This document shows, piece after piece, positions 25,587 through 33,462 of a DNA stretch of 64,000 bases. Origin of the DNA: Streptomyces varsoviensis (GTDB lineage: Bacteria; Actinomycetota; Actinomycetes; Streptomycetales; Streptomycetaceae); NCBI RefSeq assembly GCF_000718635.1, contig NZ_JOBF01000012.1, positions 62,001 through 126,000 on the forward strand. Direction: 5' to 3'. The stretch's first letter is position 1, and each line of letters begins with the position of its first letter. Under the pieces are notes generated by a model that worked only from the letters and a program-made list of their open reading frames with translations, searched no databases and was not told the DNA's origin. Made by a program: the position numbers and the translations under genes.

Positions 25587-26579
25587 TCAGCGGGCGCGGC
25601 CGCGGGGCTTGAGCGGGGCGTTCGGCAGTTCGGGGGCGGGGAGCGGGGCGCCGTCGTATCCGCTCACCTCGCCGTACCGGCGACCCGCCGCCCAGTCCTC
25701 GCGGGCGCGCACGATGTCGTCGTGCGAGCGGCCGACGAAGTTCCACCACATGACGATCTCCTCGCCGAAGGGTTCGCCGCCGAGCAGGACGAGGCGGGCC
25801 GGCCCGTCGCCGTCGTTCGTCAGAGTGAGGCGGGGGCGGCCGGGGGAGAGGTAGCCGAGTTCGGCCGGGCGCAGAGGGGTGCCGTCGGCCGTGACCGTAC
25901 CGCTGTCGACGAGGACGCCGTGTTCGAAGGAGCGGTACGTGTCCAGGGACACGCCGGACCCGGCCGGCACGGTGATCTCCGCGCCCAGCAGGGGCGTGAA
26001 GACCCGCACCGGGGAGGACTGGCCGCACAGGTCGCCCAGGAAGACCCGTACGGTCGCGTCCCCGTGCTCGACCGGGGTCGGCACGTAGTGCTGGAAGTCC
26101 CGGGGCGCGTCGCGGTGGGCGTCGGGCAGCGCGAGCCACAGTTGCACCCCGTGCAGGATGGTGGTCCGCGGGGTCGACACCTCCGAGTGGCAGATGCCCC
26201 GCCCGCCCGTCATCAGATTCAGTTCGCCGGGCCGCACCGTCGCGTGTGTGCCCAGGCTGTCCCGGTGTTCGATCTCGCCGGTGAACAGCCAGCTCACGGT
26301 CTGGAGGCCGGTGTGCGGGTGCGGCGCGACGTCCATGCCGCCGGTGACGGCGACGTCGTCGGGGCCGTAGTGGTCCGCGAAGCACCAGGCGCCGATCAGG
26401 GAGCGGGCGCGCTGGGGGAGGGTCCGCCGTACGGTCATGGCGCGCGGGCCGCCGAGCGGTACGGCGCGCGGGGTGAGGACTTCGACGCCCGCGGGCCGCT
26501 CGTCCGCCGCCGGCTGCGGGTCGGTCGTCGCCTCCCGGCCGCACCGGATCTCGACGGGGCTCGTCTCGGCGTTGCTCAT
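25587..26579 (-). CDS. Pirin family protein
   Basis: A 330-residue bicupin. The metal-binding residues of the N-terminal cupin are visible as APHPHTGLQTVSWLFTGEIEHRD, with the later NLMTGGRGICHSEVS segment; the C-terminal pirin domain follows (VFLGDLCGQSSPVRVFTPLL; PARLVLLGGEPFGEEIVMWW). Bacterial pirins include quercetin dioxygenases and stress-related proteins; function here is open. ATG at 26579; an AT-rich inverted repeat lies 76 bases upstream and may bind a regulator. Single-gene unit with its own terminator. Confidence 0.9.
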   Translation of the reverse strand: MSNAETSPVEIRCGREATTDPQPAADERPAGVEVLTPRAVPLGGPRAMTVRRTLPQRARSLIGAWCFADHYGPDDVAVTGGMDVAPHPHTGLQTVSWLFTGEIEHRDSLGTHATVRPGELNLMTGGRGICHSEVSTPRTTILHGVQLWLALPDAHRDAPRDFQHYVPTPVEHGDATVRVFLGDLCGQSSPVRVFTPLLGAEITVPAGSGVSLDTYRSFEHGVLVDSGTVTADGTPLRPAELGYLSPGRPRLTLTNDGDGPARLVLLGGEPFGEEIVMWWNFVGRSHDDIVRAREDWAAGRRYGEVSGYDGAPLPAPELPNAPLKPRGRAR

Positions 26580-26654
26580 CGGCTGTCCACTCGCTCTCTG
26601 CCGCCTGGGCCGCTTCTGCCGCCGCCTGATCTGCGGCGTGGGCGGCTGCCATCA

Positions 26655-26677
26655 ATGGTGGTTTTATCATCAACCAT
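26655..26677 (-). promoter_or_regulatory. AT-rich inverted repeat upstream of pirin
   Basis: ATGGT (26655-26659) and ACCAT (26673-26677), with GGTT/AACC extending imperfectly inside, enclose a TTTATCATC core. It is the only AT-rich stretch in the 419-base gap 26580-26998 and is suited to a MarR- or XRE-type repressor and the pirin promoter. Confidence 0.4.
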
Positions 26678-26754
26678 CGTGCGGTGCGGGCGGGGAGCGT
26701 CCGCCGCGCGGGACCACGCGCCGCCCGCCGAGCGGCACCGTCGGCTGCCTGGCC

Positions 26755-26920
26755 GCGTACGGCCGTGACTCGTCCGTACGGTGGTCCGGCGGCGTACGGC
26801 CCGTGGTTCGTGCGCCCGGTGACCTGGCCGCGTACGGCCCGTGGCCCATCCCGTACGGCGGCCTGATCGCGTACGGCCCGTGACCCGCCACACCCGCTGC
26901 CTGACCGCGTACGGCCCGTG
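26755..26920. repeat. Five-copy GCGTACGGCCCGTG array, period about 38 bp
   Basis: The core occurs at 26755 (one base shorter), 26792, 26830, 26869 and 26907, i.e. steps of 37, 38, 39 and 38 bases. Flanks also resemble each other (CTGGCC/CTGATC/CTGACC before most cores). The remaining gap around it has no gene that I can support. Confidence 0.75.
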
Positions 26921-26998
26921 GTCACCCCCTGCGCCCGCGTTCGGCCGCCCCGCGCCAGGGGCGGCCTTCGCGTCCGGCTTCCCCGGCCCCGCCCCCGC

Positions 26999-28096
26999 TC
27001 AGCGCAGCGGGTCGTACGCCGCCAGGTCGATGCCCGGGGCGGCGCGGAGGGCGAGGCGTGCGGCGACCGCTCCGGCGTAGGGGCCGATCGTCAGCCCGGA
27101 GGGGCCCAGGCCGTTGGCCACGATCAGGCCGGGGACCTGGGGCACGGGGCCGAGCAGCGGCAGGATGTCGGGGCCCATCGGGCGGAACCCGATGCGGGTC
27201 TCCATGTGCGTGGCGTCCGCCAGCCCGGGAGCCACCGCCAGGGCCTCGCCGAGCACCTCCGCCATTCCGGCGGCGGTGACCCGGTGGTCGAAGCCCGTGC
27301 CGTCCTCGCGGGTCGCGCCGACCACGACGCGCGAGTTCTCGAACGCCAGCAGGTAGTGCGGTGTGCGCGGCAGCACCACCGGCCAGTCGGCGGTGTCCGC
27401 GCCGGGCAGCCGCAGGTGCATGATCTGGCCGCGCTGCGGCGTGACGCGCGCCCGGACGCCGATCGGTTCGAGGAGCCGCGGCGACCAGGCGCCGGCCGCC
27501 GCGATCACGGCGTCCGCGCCGATGAACTCCCCGTCGACCCGCACCCCGCGGACCCCGCCGTCGACGACGATCGCGGCCGTGCCCTCGACGGTCCGGGCGC
27601 CGCGCCGGACGGCGGCGCGGCGCAGCGCGTCACGGACCGCGCGGCCGTCCAGGCGCGCCGCGCCCGGCAGGTGGACGGCCGGGCCGTCGTGGGCGAGGGG
27701 CGGGAACAGCTCGCGGGCCCGGCGGGCGCTGACCAGCTCCGCGTCCCCGGCCATGGGGGACTTCGCGGCGCGCTCCGCGACGAGCCGCAGCGCGTCCTCG
27801 GCCTCGGCCTCGGTGACCAGCCGCAGCGCCCCGACCCGCCGGTAGCCGAATTCGGTCTCCCCGTCGGCGGCCAGCGAGGCCAGCAGTTCCGGGTAGTGCT
27901 CCGCTCCGGCGACGGCGATTCGGTGCCAGTCCGGGTCCTCCACGCGGGACGACCACGGGCAGACGATGCCCGCTCCGGCCGATGTCGCGCGGCCCGGGGC
28001 CGTCGAGTCCACCAGGACCACGTCCGCTCCGGCCCGGGTGAGTTCGTAGCCGGCCGCCGCGCCGACGATGCCGCTGCCCACGATCACCACTCGCAT
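26999..28096 (-). CDS. FAD-dependent amine/D-amino-acid oxidoreductase (DadA/ThiO-like)
   Basis: A 365-residue DAO-family flavoenzyme. The FAD motif RVVIVGSGIVGAAAGYELTR starts at residue 2 and is followed by an acidic VVLVDST end of β2. The DAO-type C-terminal motif is visible in ETRIGFRPMGPDILPLLGPV and GLGPSGLTIGPYAGAVAA. It would oxidatively deaminate a D-amino acid, glycine or related amine. ATG at 28096 has AGGAGGAG seven bases upstream. It lies downstream of the peptide transporter and XRE-cupin genes, all on the minus strand, which suggests use of imported peptides or amines. Confidence 0.87.
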   Translation of the reverse strand: MRVVIVGSGIVGAAAGYELTRAGADVVLVDSTAPGRATSAGAGIVCPWSSRVEDPDWHRIAVAGAEHYPELLASLAADGETEFGYRRVGALRLVTEAEAEDALRLVAERAAKSPMAGDAELVSARRARELFPPLAHDGPAVHLPGAARLDGRAVRDALRRAAVRRGARTVEGTAAIVVDGGVRGVRVDGEFIGADAVIAAAGAWSPRLLEPIGVRARVTPQRGQIMHLRLPGADTADWPVVLPRTPHYLLAFENSRVVVGATREDGTGFDHRVTAAGMAEVLGEALAVAPGLADATHMETRIGFRPMGPDILPLLGPVPQVPGLIVANGLGPSGLTIGPYAGAVAARLALRAAPGIDLAAYDPLR

Positions 28097-28139
28097 GTCT
28101 CGCTCCTCCTGGTTCGGATGTGCTGCGCTTCGTTTCTTC

Positions 28140-28283
28140 CCGCCAGTTCTTCTCGCCGCGTCGCCTGGCCGCGTCTCCTCGCCCCTGCCTCGCCGCGCTC
28201 CCTCTCCCGCGTCTCCTCGCCCCCTCCTCGCCGCCCCCCCCCGCGCTCCCTCCCCACGTCTTCTCACCGTGCGGCGCTTTCTC
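28140..28283. repeat. Low-complexity polypyrimidine tract with C9 run
   Basis: The gap between the transporter and oxidase genes is mostly CTCC/CTCGCC pyrimidine repeats on the + strand (purine-rich in the transcript), including nine consecutive C at 28234-28242. Confidence 0.7.
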
Positions 28284-29765
28284 TCACCGCACATCGCCCA
28301 TGCGCCGCTGTATCCACGGAGATATCAGGTGCATGACAATGCCGGTCCCCATCACCGCGCCCCCGACCCCGGCGAAGTAGGCGATCTCGGTCGTCGGGCG
28401 GTAGAGCTGGACCAACTGCGCGTTGATGCCGCCGGCCGCGGCGGGGGCCAGGAACCACAGGCTCATCATCTGGGCGAGGAAGGCCCGCGGCGCGAGCCGG
28501 GTCGTGGCCGAGAGGCCGACCGGCGACAGGCACATGGACCCGCAGATCACCACGGCGTAGCTGGCCACCAGCCACCACGGGCTGGCGAGCGCGTCCACGC
28601 CGTGCAGCAGGCCGGGCCCGGCCATCAGCACGAACGAGGCGCCGCCGAGCAGCAGTCCGGTGGCGAACTTGCGCGGCGTGGCGGGCTGCCGGTTCCCGAG
28701 CGCGAGCCACAGCCACGCGAAGACCGGGGCCAGGACGAGCGTCGCGACCGGGTTCAGCGACTGGAACCACGAGGACGGCACCGTGAGCCCGAAGATCTCC
28801 AAGTCGGTCCGCTTGTCGGCGAACTGCGCGAGCACGGAACTCGTCTGCTCGTTGACCACCGAGTAGCACACCGCGCCGACGAACAGCGGGATGTAGGCGA
28901 TCAGCCGGGACCGCTCCGCGGCATCGGTGTGCGGGCTGCGCAGCATCATGATCACGTACGGCACCGGCAGCACCACCGTCAGCACGGTCACGACATTGAC
29001 CAGGGCGGGGACGGTCAGATTCCCCGTGGCCCCGAGTGCCGCGACCACGACGGCCGCCACCCCGGCGCCCGCCGCCGCGCGCGCCGTCACCCGGCGCCGC
29101 TCATCGGCGCGCAGCGGATTCGTCGGTACGTCCCCGGCCGCGCCCAGCCGCGGCCGGCCCCGCGCGTACGCCATCAGCCCCGCTGCCATGCCGACGGCCG
29201 CGAGCCCGAAGCCGAGGTGGTAGTCGACGCGCTGCCCGAGGGTGCCCACGAGATACGGCGCGATGAAGGCGCCCAGGTTGATGCCCATGTAGTAGAGGGA
29301 GAACCCGGCGTCGCGGCGGTTGTCGTCCGGTGCGTACAACTCGCCCACCAGGCTCGACACGTTCGGCTTCAGCAGCCCGGTGCCGACCACGATCAGCACC
29401 ATCGACACGAGCAGCGCCGCCACGCCGCCGGGCAGCGCCAGGACCAGATGCCCGCACATGATCAGCAGGCCGCCCAGCAGGACCGCGCGGCGCATGCCGA
29501 GCAGCCGGTCGGCCACCCAGCCGCCCAGGACGCCGGACATGAACGCCAGGGCGCCGTAGCTCGACACCAGCGCCGCCGACGTCGGTTTGGCCAGCCCGAG
29601 GCCGCCGTCGGCGGTCCGGTCGTACAGGTAGTAGAGCAGGATCGCGGACATCCCGTAGTAGGAGAACCGTTCCCACATCTCGACGAAGAACAGCGTGGCC
29701 AGGCCGCGTGGGTGGCCGAAGAATCCTCGGTCGCGGCTCGGGGGAGCCGTCGTCAACTCGCTCAT
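28284..29765 (-). CDS. POT/PTR family proton-dependent peptide transporter
   Basis: A 493-residue inner-membrane transporter of the DtpT type with 14 predicted helices. The ExxER motif is present as EMWERFSYYGMSAILLYYL in helix 1, and the PTR2 signature region as GTGLLKPNVSSLVGELY followed by FSLYYMGINLGAFIAPYLVG. It takes up di- and tripeptides with protons. ATG at 29765 follows GAGAGGCGGCC. Immediately downstream of an XRE-cupin regulator and upstream of a DAO-type oxidase; the three may form a regulon. Confidence 0.93.
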   Translation of the reverse strand: MSELTTAPPSRDRGFFGHPRGLATLFFVEMWERFSYYGMSAILLYYLYDRTADGGLGLAKPTSAALVSSYGALAFMSGVLGGWVADRLLGMRRAVLLGGLLIMCGHLVLALPGGVAALLVSMVLIVVGTGLLKPNVSSLVGELYAPDDNRRDAGFSLYYMGINLGAFIAPYLVGTLGQRVDYHLGFGLAAVGMAAGLMAYARGRPRLGAAGDVPTNPLRADERRRVTARAAAGAGVAAVVVAALGATGNLTVPALVNVVTVLTVVLPVPYVIMMLRSPHTDAAERSRLIAYIPLFVGAVCYSVVNEQTSSVLAQFADKRTDLEIFGLTVPSSWFQSLNPVATLVLAPVFAWLWLALGNRQPATPRKFATGLLLGGASFVLMAGPGLLHGVDALASPWWLVASYAVVICGSMCLSPVGLSATTRLAPRAFLAQMMSLWFLAPAAAGGINAQLVQLYRPTTEIAYFAGVGGAVMGTGIVMHLISPWIQRRMGDVR

Positions 29766-29837
29766 GGCCGCCTCTCGGTGAGTGGCGCGTACCGGTAGCA
29801 GTGAGGTGAAAGGTGAGAAGAGAGTGCGTGGCAGGGG

Positions 29838-30461
29838 TCAGTGGAGCGCGCCGTCGGGCCGCCGCAGCAGCGGGCGGTCCACCGCCCAGATGACCTCGGC
29901 GATGCCGGGGCCCCGGTTGTGGACGGCGTGCGGGACACGGGACTTGAAGTGGATCGAGTCGCCGGCGGCCAGCACCGCCGTCTCGTCCGGCAGCGAGAAC
30001 GCCAGCTCGCCGCGGAGCACGTAGCAGAATTCCTCGCCGTCGTGCTGGGTGACCGGTGACGGCTCGGCGGTCGGGCGGACCTGGGTGGCCAGCACTTCGA
30101 GGCGCTGGTCGGGCAGGTCCGCGGTCAGTACGCGGTGCTCGCGCTCGCCGGTCACCACGCGCAGGGCGTCGGGGTCGGCTCCCCGGGTGATCGCGTACGC
30201 GTGCCGGCTCCGGCGGCCGGCCGTGCCCAGCAGCTCGACCGCGTCCACCTCCAGCGCGCCGGCCAGCGCGAACAACGAGGTCAGCGAGATGGAGTTGATG
30301 CCGCGCTCGGCCAGGGAGAGGAAGCCCGCCGACAGCCCGCAGTGGTCCGCCAGCTCCCGCAGCGTCAGCCCGCGTTCCGTGCGGAGCCGCTTGATCTCCG
30401 CTCCCACCTGCTGGGCCTTGCTGTCGGCCGCCGGTCCGGCCGGACGCGCGTCGTCCACCAC
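29838..30461 (-). CDS. XRE-family regulator with C-terminal cupin
   Basis: A 207-residue one-component regulator. The helix-turn-helix is IKRLRTERGLTLRELADHCG followed by LSAGFLSLAERGINS, and a cupin sensor (HDGEEFCYVLRGELAFSLPD; GDSIHFKSRVPHAVHN) follows. Such PuuR-like proteins often control amine or amino-acid catabolism, which fits the downstream transporter and oxidase. GTG at 30461 is chosen because GAAGGAAGGGG precedes it and the predicted promoter places the upstream GTG (30500) outside the transcript. Confidence 0.87.
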   Translation of the reverse strand: MVDDARPAGPAADSKAQQVGAEIKRLRTERGLTLRELADHCGLSAGFLSLAERGINSISLTSLFALAGALEVDAVELLGTAGRRSRHAYAITRGADPDALRVVTGEREHRVLTADLPDQRLEVLATQVRPTAEPSPVTQHDGEEFCYVLRGELAFSLPDETAVLAAGDSIHFKSRVPHAVHNRGPGIAEVIWAVDRPLLRRPDGALH

Positions 30462-30489
30462 GTCCCCGCCCCTTCCTTCGGGTACCGGG

Positions 30490-30519
30490 AGTTTAGTCAC
30501 ACCAAACAGAAACGTTCAA
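30490..30519 (-). promoter_or_regulatory. Promoter of the XRE-cupin gene
   Basis: On the minus strand TTGAAC (30519-30514) and TAAACT (30495-30490), spacing 18. The -35 overlaps the imperfect palindrome TTCAgTATTGAA, a possible autoregulatory site. Confidence 0.45.
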
Positions 30520-30587
30520 TACTGAAACGCCCGCCACATGCGTGCCCTACGTGTCGCGCGTGCTCGTACGCGCCGTACGCACGAGAA

Positions 30588-30612
30588 CACCCCCGGCCGG
30601 CGGCCGGGGGTG
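30588..30612 (-). terminator. Perfect hairpin, second of a tandem pair
   Basis: CACCCCCGGCC-GGC-GGCCGGGGGTG, 11-bp stem, three-base loop, downstream of the DUF5997 gene. Confidence 0.7.
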
Positions 30613-30623
30613 CGGGTGGTGCC

Positions 30624-30651
30624 GCCCGGCCGTATCGACGTACGGCCGGGC
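30624..30651 (-). terminator. Perfect hairpin, first of a tandem pair
   Basis: GCCCGGCCGTA (30624-30634) and TACGGCCGGGC (30641-30651), six-base loop, 21 bases past the DUF5997 stop codon. Confidence 0.7.
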
Positions 30652-30672
30652 AGGCCGAGGGGGGAGTGGCGG

Positions 30673-31068
30673 TCAGCTCTGCTGCTCGTCGCGCTCCGCC
30701 GCCTTCTTGGCCTTGATCCGCGCGTTCTCCTTGCGGACCTCGGCCTGGGTGGCGCGCTCGTGCTGGAGCCATTCGGGCAGCTCCTGCTTGAGCGCGTCGA
30801 TCTGCTCCGTGGTGAGGGCTTCCGTGACCCCGCCGCGCGCGAGCCCCGAGATGGAGACGCCGAGCTTCGCCGCGACCACCGGCCGGGGGTGCGGGCCGTC
30901 GCGCCGCAGCTCCAGCAGCCACTGGGGCGGGTCGGCCTGCAGGGCGTTCAGCTCGGCGCGCGAGACGACACCCTCTTGGAACTCGGCGGGGGTGGCCTCT
31001 AGGTACACACCCAGCTTCTTCGCCGCGGTCGCGGGCTTCATGGTCTGGGTGGTCTGGTGCGACTTCAT
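30673..31068 (-). CDS. DUF5997 family protein
   Basis: A 131-residue basic protein with the family start MKPATAAKKLGVYLEATPAE shortly after the N-terminus, then PPQWLLELRRDGPHPRPVVA and a Lys/Arg-rich helical C-terminus. No function is known to me. ATG at 31068 gives the standard N-terminus; an upstream start would add 26 residues unlike the family. It is divergent, 59 bases away, from a LysR-like effector-domain gene, a pairing I recall in other Streptomyces, and it ends in two terminators. Confidence 0.82.
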   Translation of the reverse strand: MKSHQTTQTMKPATAAKKLGVYLEATPAEFQEGVVSRAELNALQADPPQWLLELRRDGPHPRPVVAAKLGVSISGLARGGVTEALTTEQIDALKQELPEWLQHERATQAEVRKENARIKAKKAAERDEQQS

Positions 31069-31127
31069 GGTCCCCAGGGTATCGATCGTGTGCGCTACCG
31101 CCGACCAGGAGCCGGTAGCCTGACCTG

Positions 31128-31940
31128 GTGACCGGCGCCCAGACACCCTCTTCCTTCCAGCTCGCGTACGTACCGGGGGTGACGCCCGCCAAGTGGGTGC
31201 GGATCTGGCACGAGCGGCTGCCGGACGTCCCGCTGTCCCTGGTCCAGGTGGCCGCCGCCGACGCCTGCGGGGTGCTGCGGGACGGCGGCGCGGACGCGGC
31301 CTTCGTGCGGCTGCCGGTCGACGGTACGGACCTCAGCGCGATCCCGCTCTACACCGAGACGACGGTCGTCGTCGTGCCGAAGGACCACGTGGTCGCGGCG
31401 GTGGACGAGGTGTCCCCCGCGGAACTGGCCGACGAGATCGTGCTGCATCCCCTCGACGACACCCTCGACTGGGAGCGGCGGCCGGGGCAGCCCGCCAAGG
31501 ACCGCCCCGCCACGACGGCGGACGCGATCGAGCTGGTGGCGGCGGGGGTCGGGCTGCTGGTCGTGCCGCAGTCGCTCGCCCGGCTGCACCACCGCAAGGA
31601 CCTGACCTACCGGCCGCTCACGGACGCCCCTCAGTCGCGGGTGGCGCTGTCGTGGCCGCAGGAGAAGACCACGGATCTCGTGGAGGACTTCATCGGGATC
31701 GTCCGCGGCCGGACCGTCAACAGCACCCGGGGCCGGACGCAGGCCGCGGCCCAGCAGTCGAAGAAGGCCAGGCGCCCGGAGGGCGAGGGGGCACGCCGTA
31801 AGCCCGCGGGCGGCACGCCCGCGGCCAGGCCGGCGGGGGGCAGTCCAAGGGGCGGCAGCGGCGGCAGGCCCGGTACGGGAGGCAAGTCCCCGAAGGGAAA
31901 CAAGGGGAGCAAGGGCGGCAAGCCCCGTCGGCGGTCGTAG
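31128..31940 (+). CDS. Stand-alone LysR substrate-binding-like domain with basic tail
   Basis: A 270-residue protein whose first 195 residues resemble the effector domain of LysR regulators (FQLAYVPGVTPAKWVRIWHE; ADAAFVRLPVDGT; ETTVVVVPKDHVVAAVDEV; ELVAAGVGLLVVPQSLARL). The usual N-terminal winged helix is absent: the sequence begins directly in the first β-strand and no HTH is encoded just upstream. The last 75 residues are Lys/Arg/Gly/Ser-rich, ending in GNKGSKGGKPRRRS, and could bind nucleic acid non-specifically. GTG at 31128; ribosome site weak. Divergent from DUF5997. Confidence 0.8.
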   Translation: MTGAQTPSSFQLAYVPGVTPAKWVRIWHERLPDVPLSLVQVAAADACGVLRDGGADAAFVRLPVDGTDLSAIPLYTETTVVVVPKDHVVAAVDEVSPAELADEIVLHPLDDTLDWERRPGQPAKDRPATTADAIELVAAGVGLLVVPQSLARLHHRKDLTYRPLTDAPQSRVALSWPQEKTTDLVEDFIGIVRGRTVNSTRGRTQAAAQQSKKARRPEGEGARRKPAGGTPAARPAGGSPRGGSGGRPGTGGKSPKGNKGSKGGKPRRRS

Positions 31941-31973
31941 CCGACCGGTCACGCCCGCACACCGCCTCCTAGC

Positions 31974-32555
31974 TCACTGCCCGCCGGGTGCCCCGGCCCG
32001 CAGTCCGTCCATGACCAGGTCCAGGAGCCGGGTGGCGCGGGTCTCCCAGTCGCCGTGCGGGTCGATCTGCCAGAGGCCGGCGATGGCGAGCATGAAGTCC
32101 TCGGGGGTGACCCCCGGGCGGATGGTGCCGGCCTTGTGGTTCGCCCGCAGCAGGCACGTGACGGCCGAGGTGATGGGGCCGTAGCCCAGACCGGCGAGGG
32201 TGCCGCAGCCGCTGGTGGCCTTGCGCAGCGCGTCGGCGAGACCGGCCTTGACCATGGCGTACTGGGCGAGCTGGGCCATCCACTCGCGCAGCGCCTGGTC
32301 GGGGGCGTGGTCCGCCAGCAACTGGGCCGCGGCGTCGGCGACCTGCTGGACCCCGTACTGGTAGACCTCCAGCACGAGGGACTGGCGGTTGGGGAAGTTG
32401 CGGTAGAACGTGCCCTGGCCGACGCCGGCCTTCTTCGCGATGGCGCTCAGCGGGACGTCGCCCGAGCGCGTCAGCTCCTCCAGCGCCACGGTCAGGATGC
32501 GCTCGCGATTCCGTTGCGCGTCCGAGCGCAGCGGCGCGTCTTTTCTCTCCTGCAC
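31974..32555 (-). CDS. TetR-family repressor
   Basis: A 193-residue repressor with N-terminal HTH: RERILTVALEELTRSGDVPL then SAIAKKAGVGQGTFYRNFPN, the typical TetR recognition helix and GTFYxxFPxR end. The C-terminal ligand domain is helical with no clear ligand clue. GTG at 32555 follows GGAGGAGGGCGA. It is divergent from the PaoABC-like operon, whose promoter holds two strong palindromes; this is the obvious target. It probably also represses itself. Confidence 0.88.
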   Translation of the reverse strand: MQERKDAPLRSDAQRNRERILTVALEELTRSGDVPLSAIAKKAGVGQGTFYRNFPNRQSLVLEVYQYGVQQVADAAAQLLADHAPDQALREWMAQLAQYAMVKAGLADALRKATSGCGTLAGLGYGPITSAVTCLLRANHKAGTIRPGVTPEDFMLAIAGLWQIDPHGDWETRATRLLDLVMDGLRAGAPGGQ

Positions 32556-32653
32556 TCGCCCTCCTCCCCGGAGTCACGGCTTCCCGGTCGCGTCGATCAC
32601 GGTCAGCGCACCCGCCGAAATCCCGGCTTCCCGGAATCACGGCTGGAACCGCC

Positions 32654-32705
32654 TTGTTAAGCGGACAACTGTCCGTTAGGTTGAAGCCCAACGGACAAGT
32701 GTCCA
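32654..32705 (+). promoter_or_regulatory. Promoter of the pao-like operon with two TetR-type operators
   Basis: TTGTTA (32654-32659) and TAGGTT (32677-32682) are 17 bases apart; the spacer contains the perfect palindrome CGGACA-AC-TGTCCG (32662-32675). A second palindrome GGACA-AG-TGTCC (32693-32704) lies 30 bases on, centre to centre, at the predicted start of transcription. Shared core GGACA-N2-TGTCC. The remaining 32706-32886 leader holds no gene. Confidence 0.65.
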
Positions 32706-32886
32706 CTTAGGTCCACCTTAGCGGCATCCACGACCGGTGGCGATCGTGGCCGGTCGTACCGTCGCCGGTCGCGTCGCAGGTGGCCGGGGCTCCGGAACCG
32801 CCCGGCCGCCCGTCCGACCACGCCGGGACCAGGGGGCCGCGCCCCGAGACCCCGCCGCGTACCGCATACGCGAAAGAAGGCTGATC

Positions 32887-33462
32887 ATGGCCCTACCGAC
32901 GACCAGTGCCATAACCCTGAACATCAACGGCGAGAAGCACAGCCTGCCCGTGGACCACCGCACCACCCTGCTCGACGCGCTGCGCGAGCGACTCGATCTG
33001 ACCGGTACGAAGAAGGGCTGCGACCAGGGCCAGTGCGGCGCCTGCACGGTGCTGATGGACGGCCGCCGGGCCGTCTCCTGCCTCCAGCTCGCCGTCGCCG
33101 CCGAGGGGCGCGAGATCACCACCATCGAGGGCGTCGCGGACGGCGACACGCTGCACCCGGTGCAGCAGGCATTCATCGACCTCGACGGCTATCAGTGCGG
33201 CTACTGCACGCCCGGACAGATATGTTCCGCCCTCGGCGTGATCGAGGAGCACGCCGCGGGATGGCCGAGCGCGGTCACCGCCGACGTGCGGCCCGAAGCG
33301 GGGCCGCCGCCGCTCACCGCGGAGGAGATCAGCGAGCGGATGAGCGGCAACCTCTGCCGCTGCGGCGCGTACGCGTCGATCGTACGGGCGGTCGCCCGGG
33401 CGGCCGGCGTCGAGACGGACGGCGCCCATACCGCCACGGAGGACAAGGAGACGGCGGCATGA
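32887..33462 (+). CDS. paoA: Aldehyde oxidoreductase, 2Fe-2S subunit (PaoA/YagT-like)
   Basis: A 191-residue subunit of a molybdenum hydroxylase. The plant-type cluster motif is CDQGQCGACTVLMDGRRAVSC and the second cluster motif is CGYCTPGQIC with NLCRCGAY in the C-terminal helical domain. ATG at 32887 follows AGAAGGCTGATC. No Tat signal is seen, so unlike the E. coli periplasmic enzyme it is probably cytoplasmic. It passes electrons from the Mo centre to FAD. The next gene starts inside its stop codon (ATGA). Confidence 0.9.
   Translation: MALPTTSAITLNINGEKHSLPVDHRTTLLDALRERLDLTGTKKGCDQGQCGACTVLMDGRRAVSCLQLAVAAEGREITTIEGVADGDTLHPVQQAFIDLDGYQCGYCTPGQICSALGVIEEHAAGWPSAVTADVRPEAGPPPLTAEEISERMSGNLCRCGAYASIVRAVARAAGVETDGAHTATEDKETAA

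Noticed and set aside
26755..26920. CRISPR array
   Set aside because: Cores are only 14 bases and slightly degenerate, intervening sequences are related to each other, and no cas genes are present.
30462..30500. GTG at 30500 as start of the XRE-cupin regulator
   Set aside because: It lies upstream of the predicted -10 box, while GTG at 30461 has a good ribosome site.
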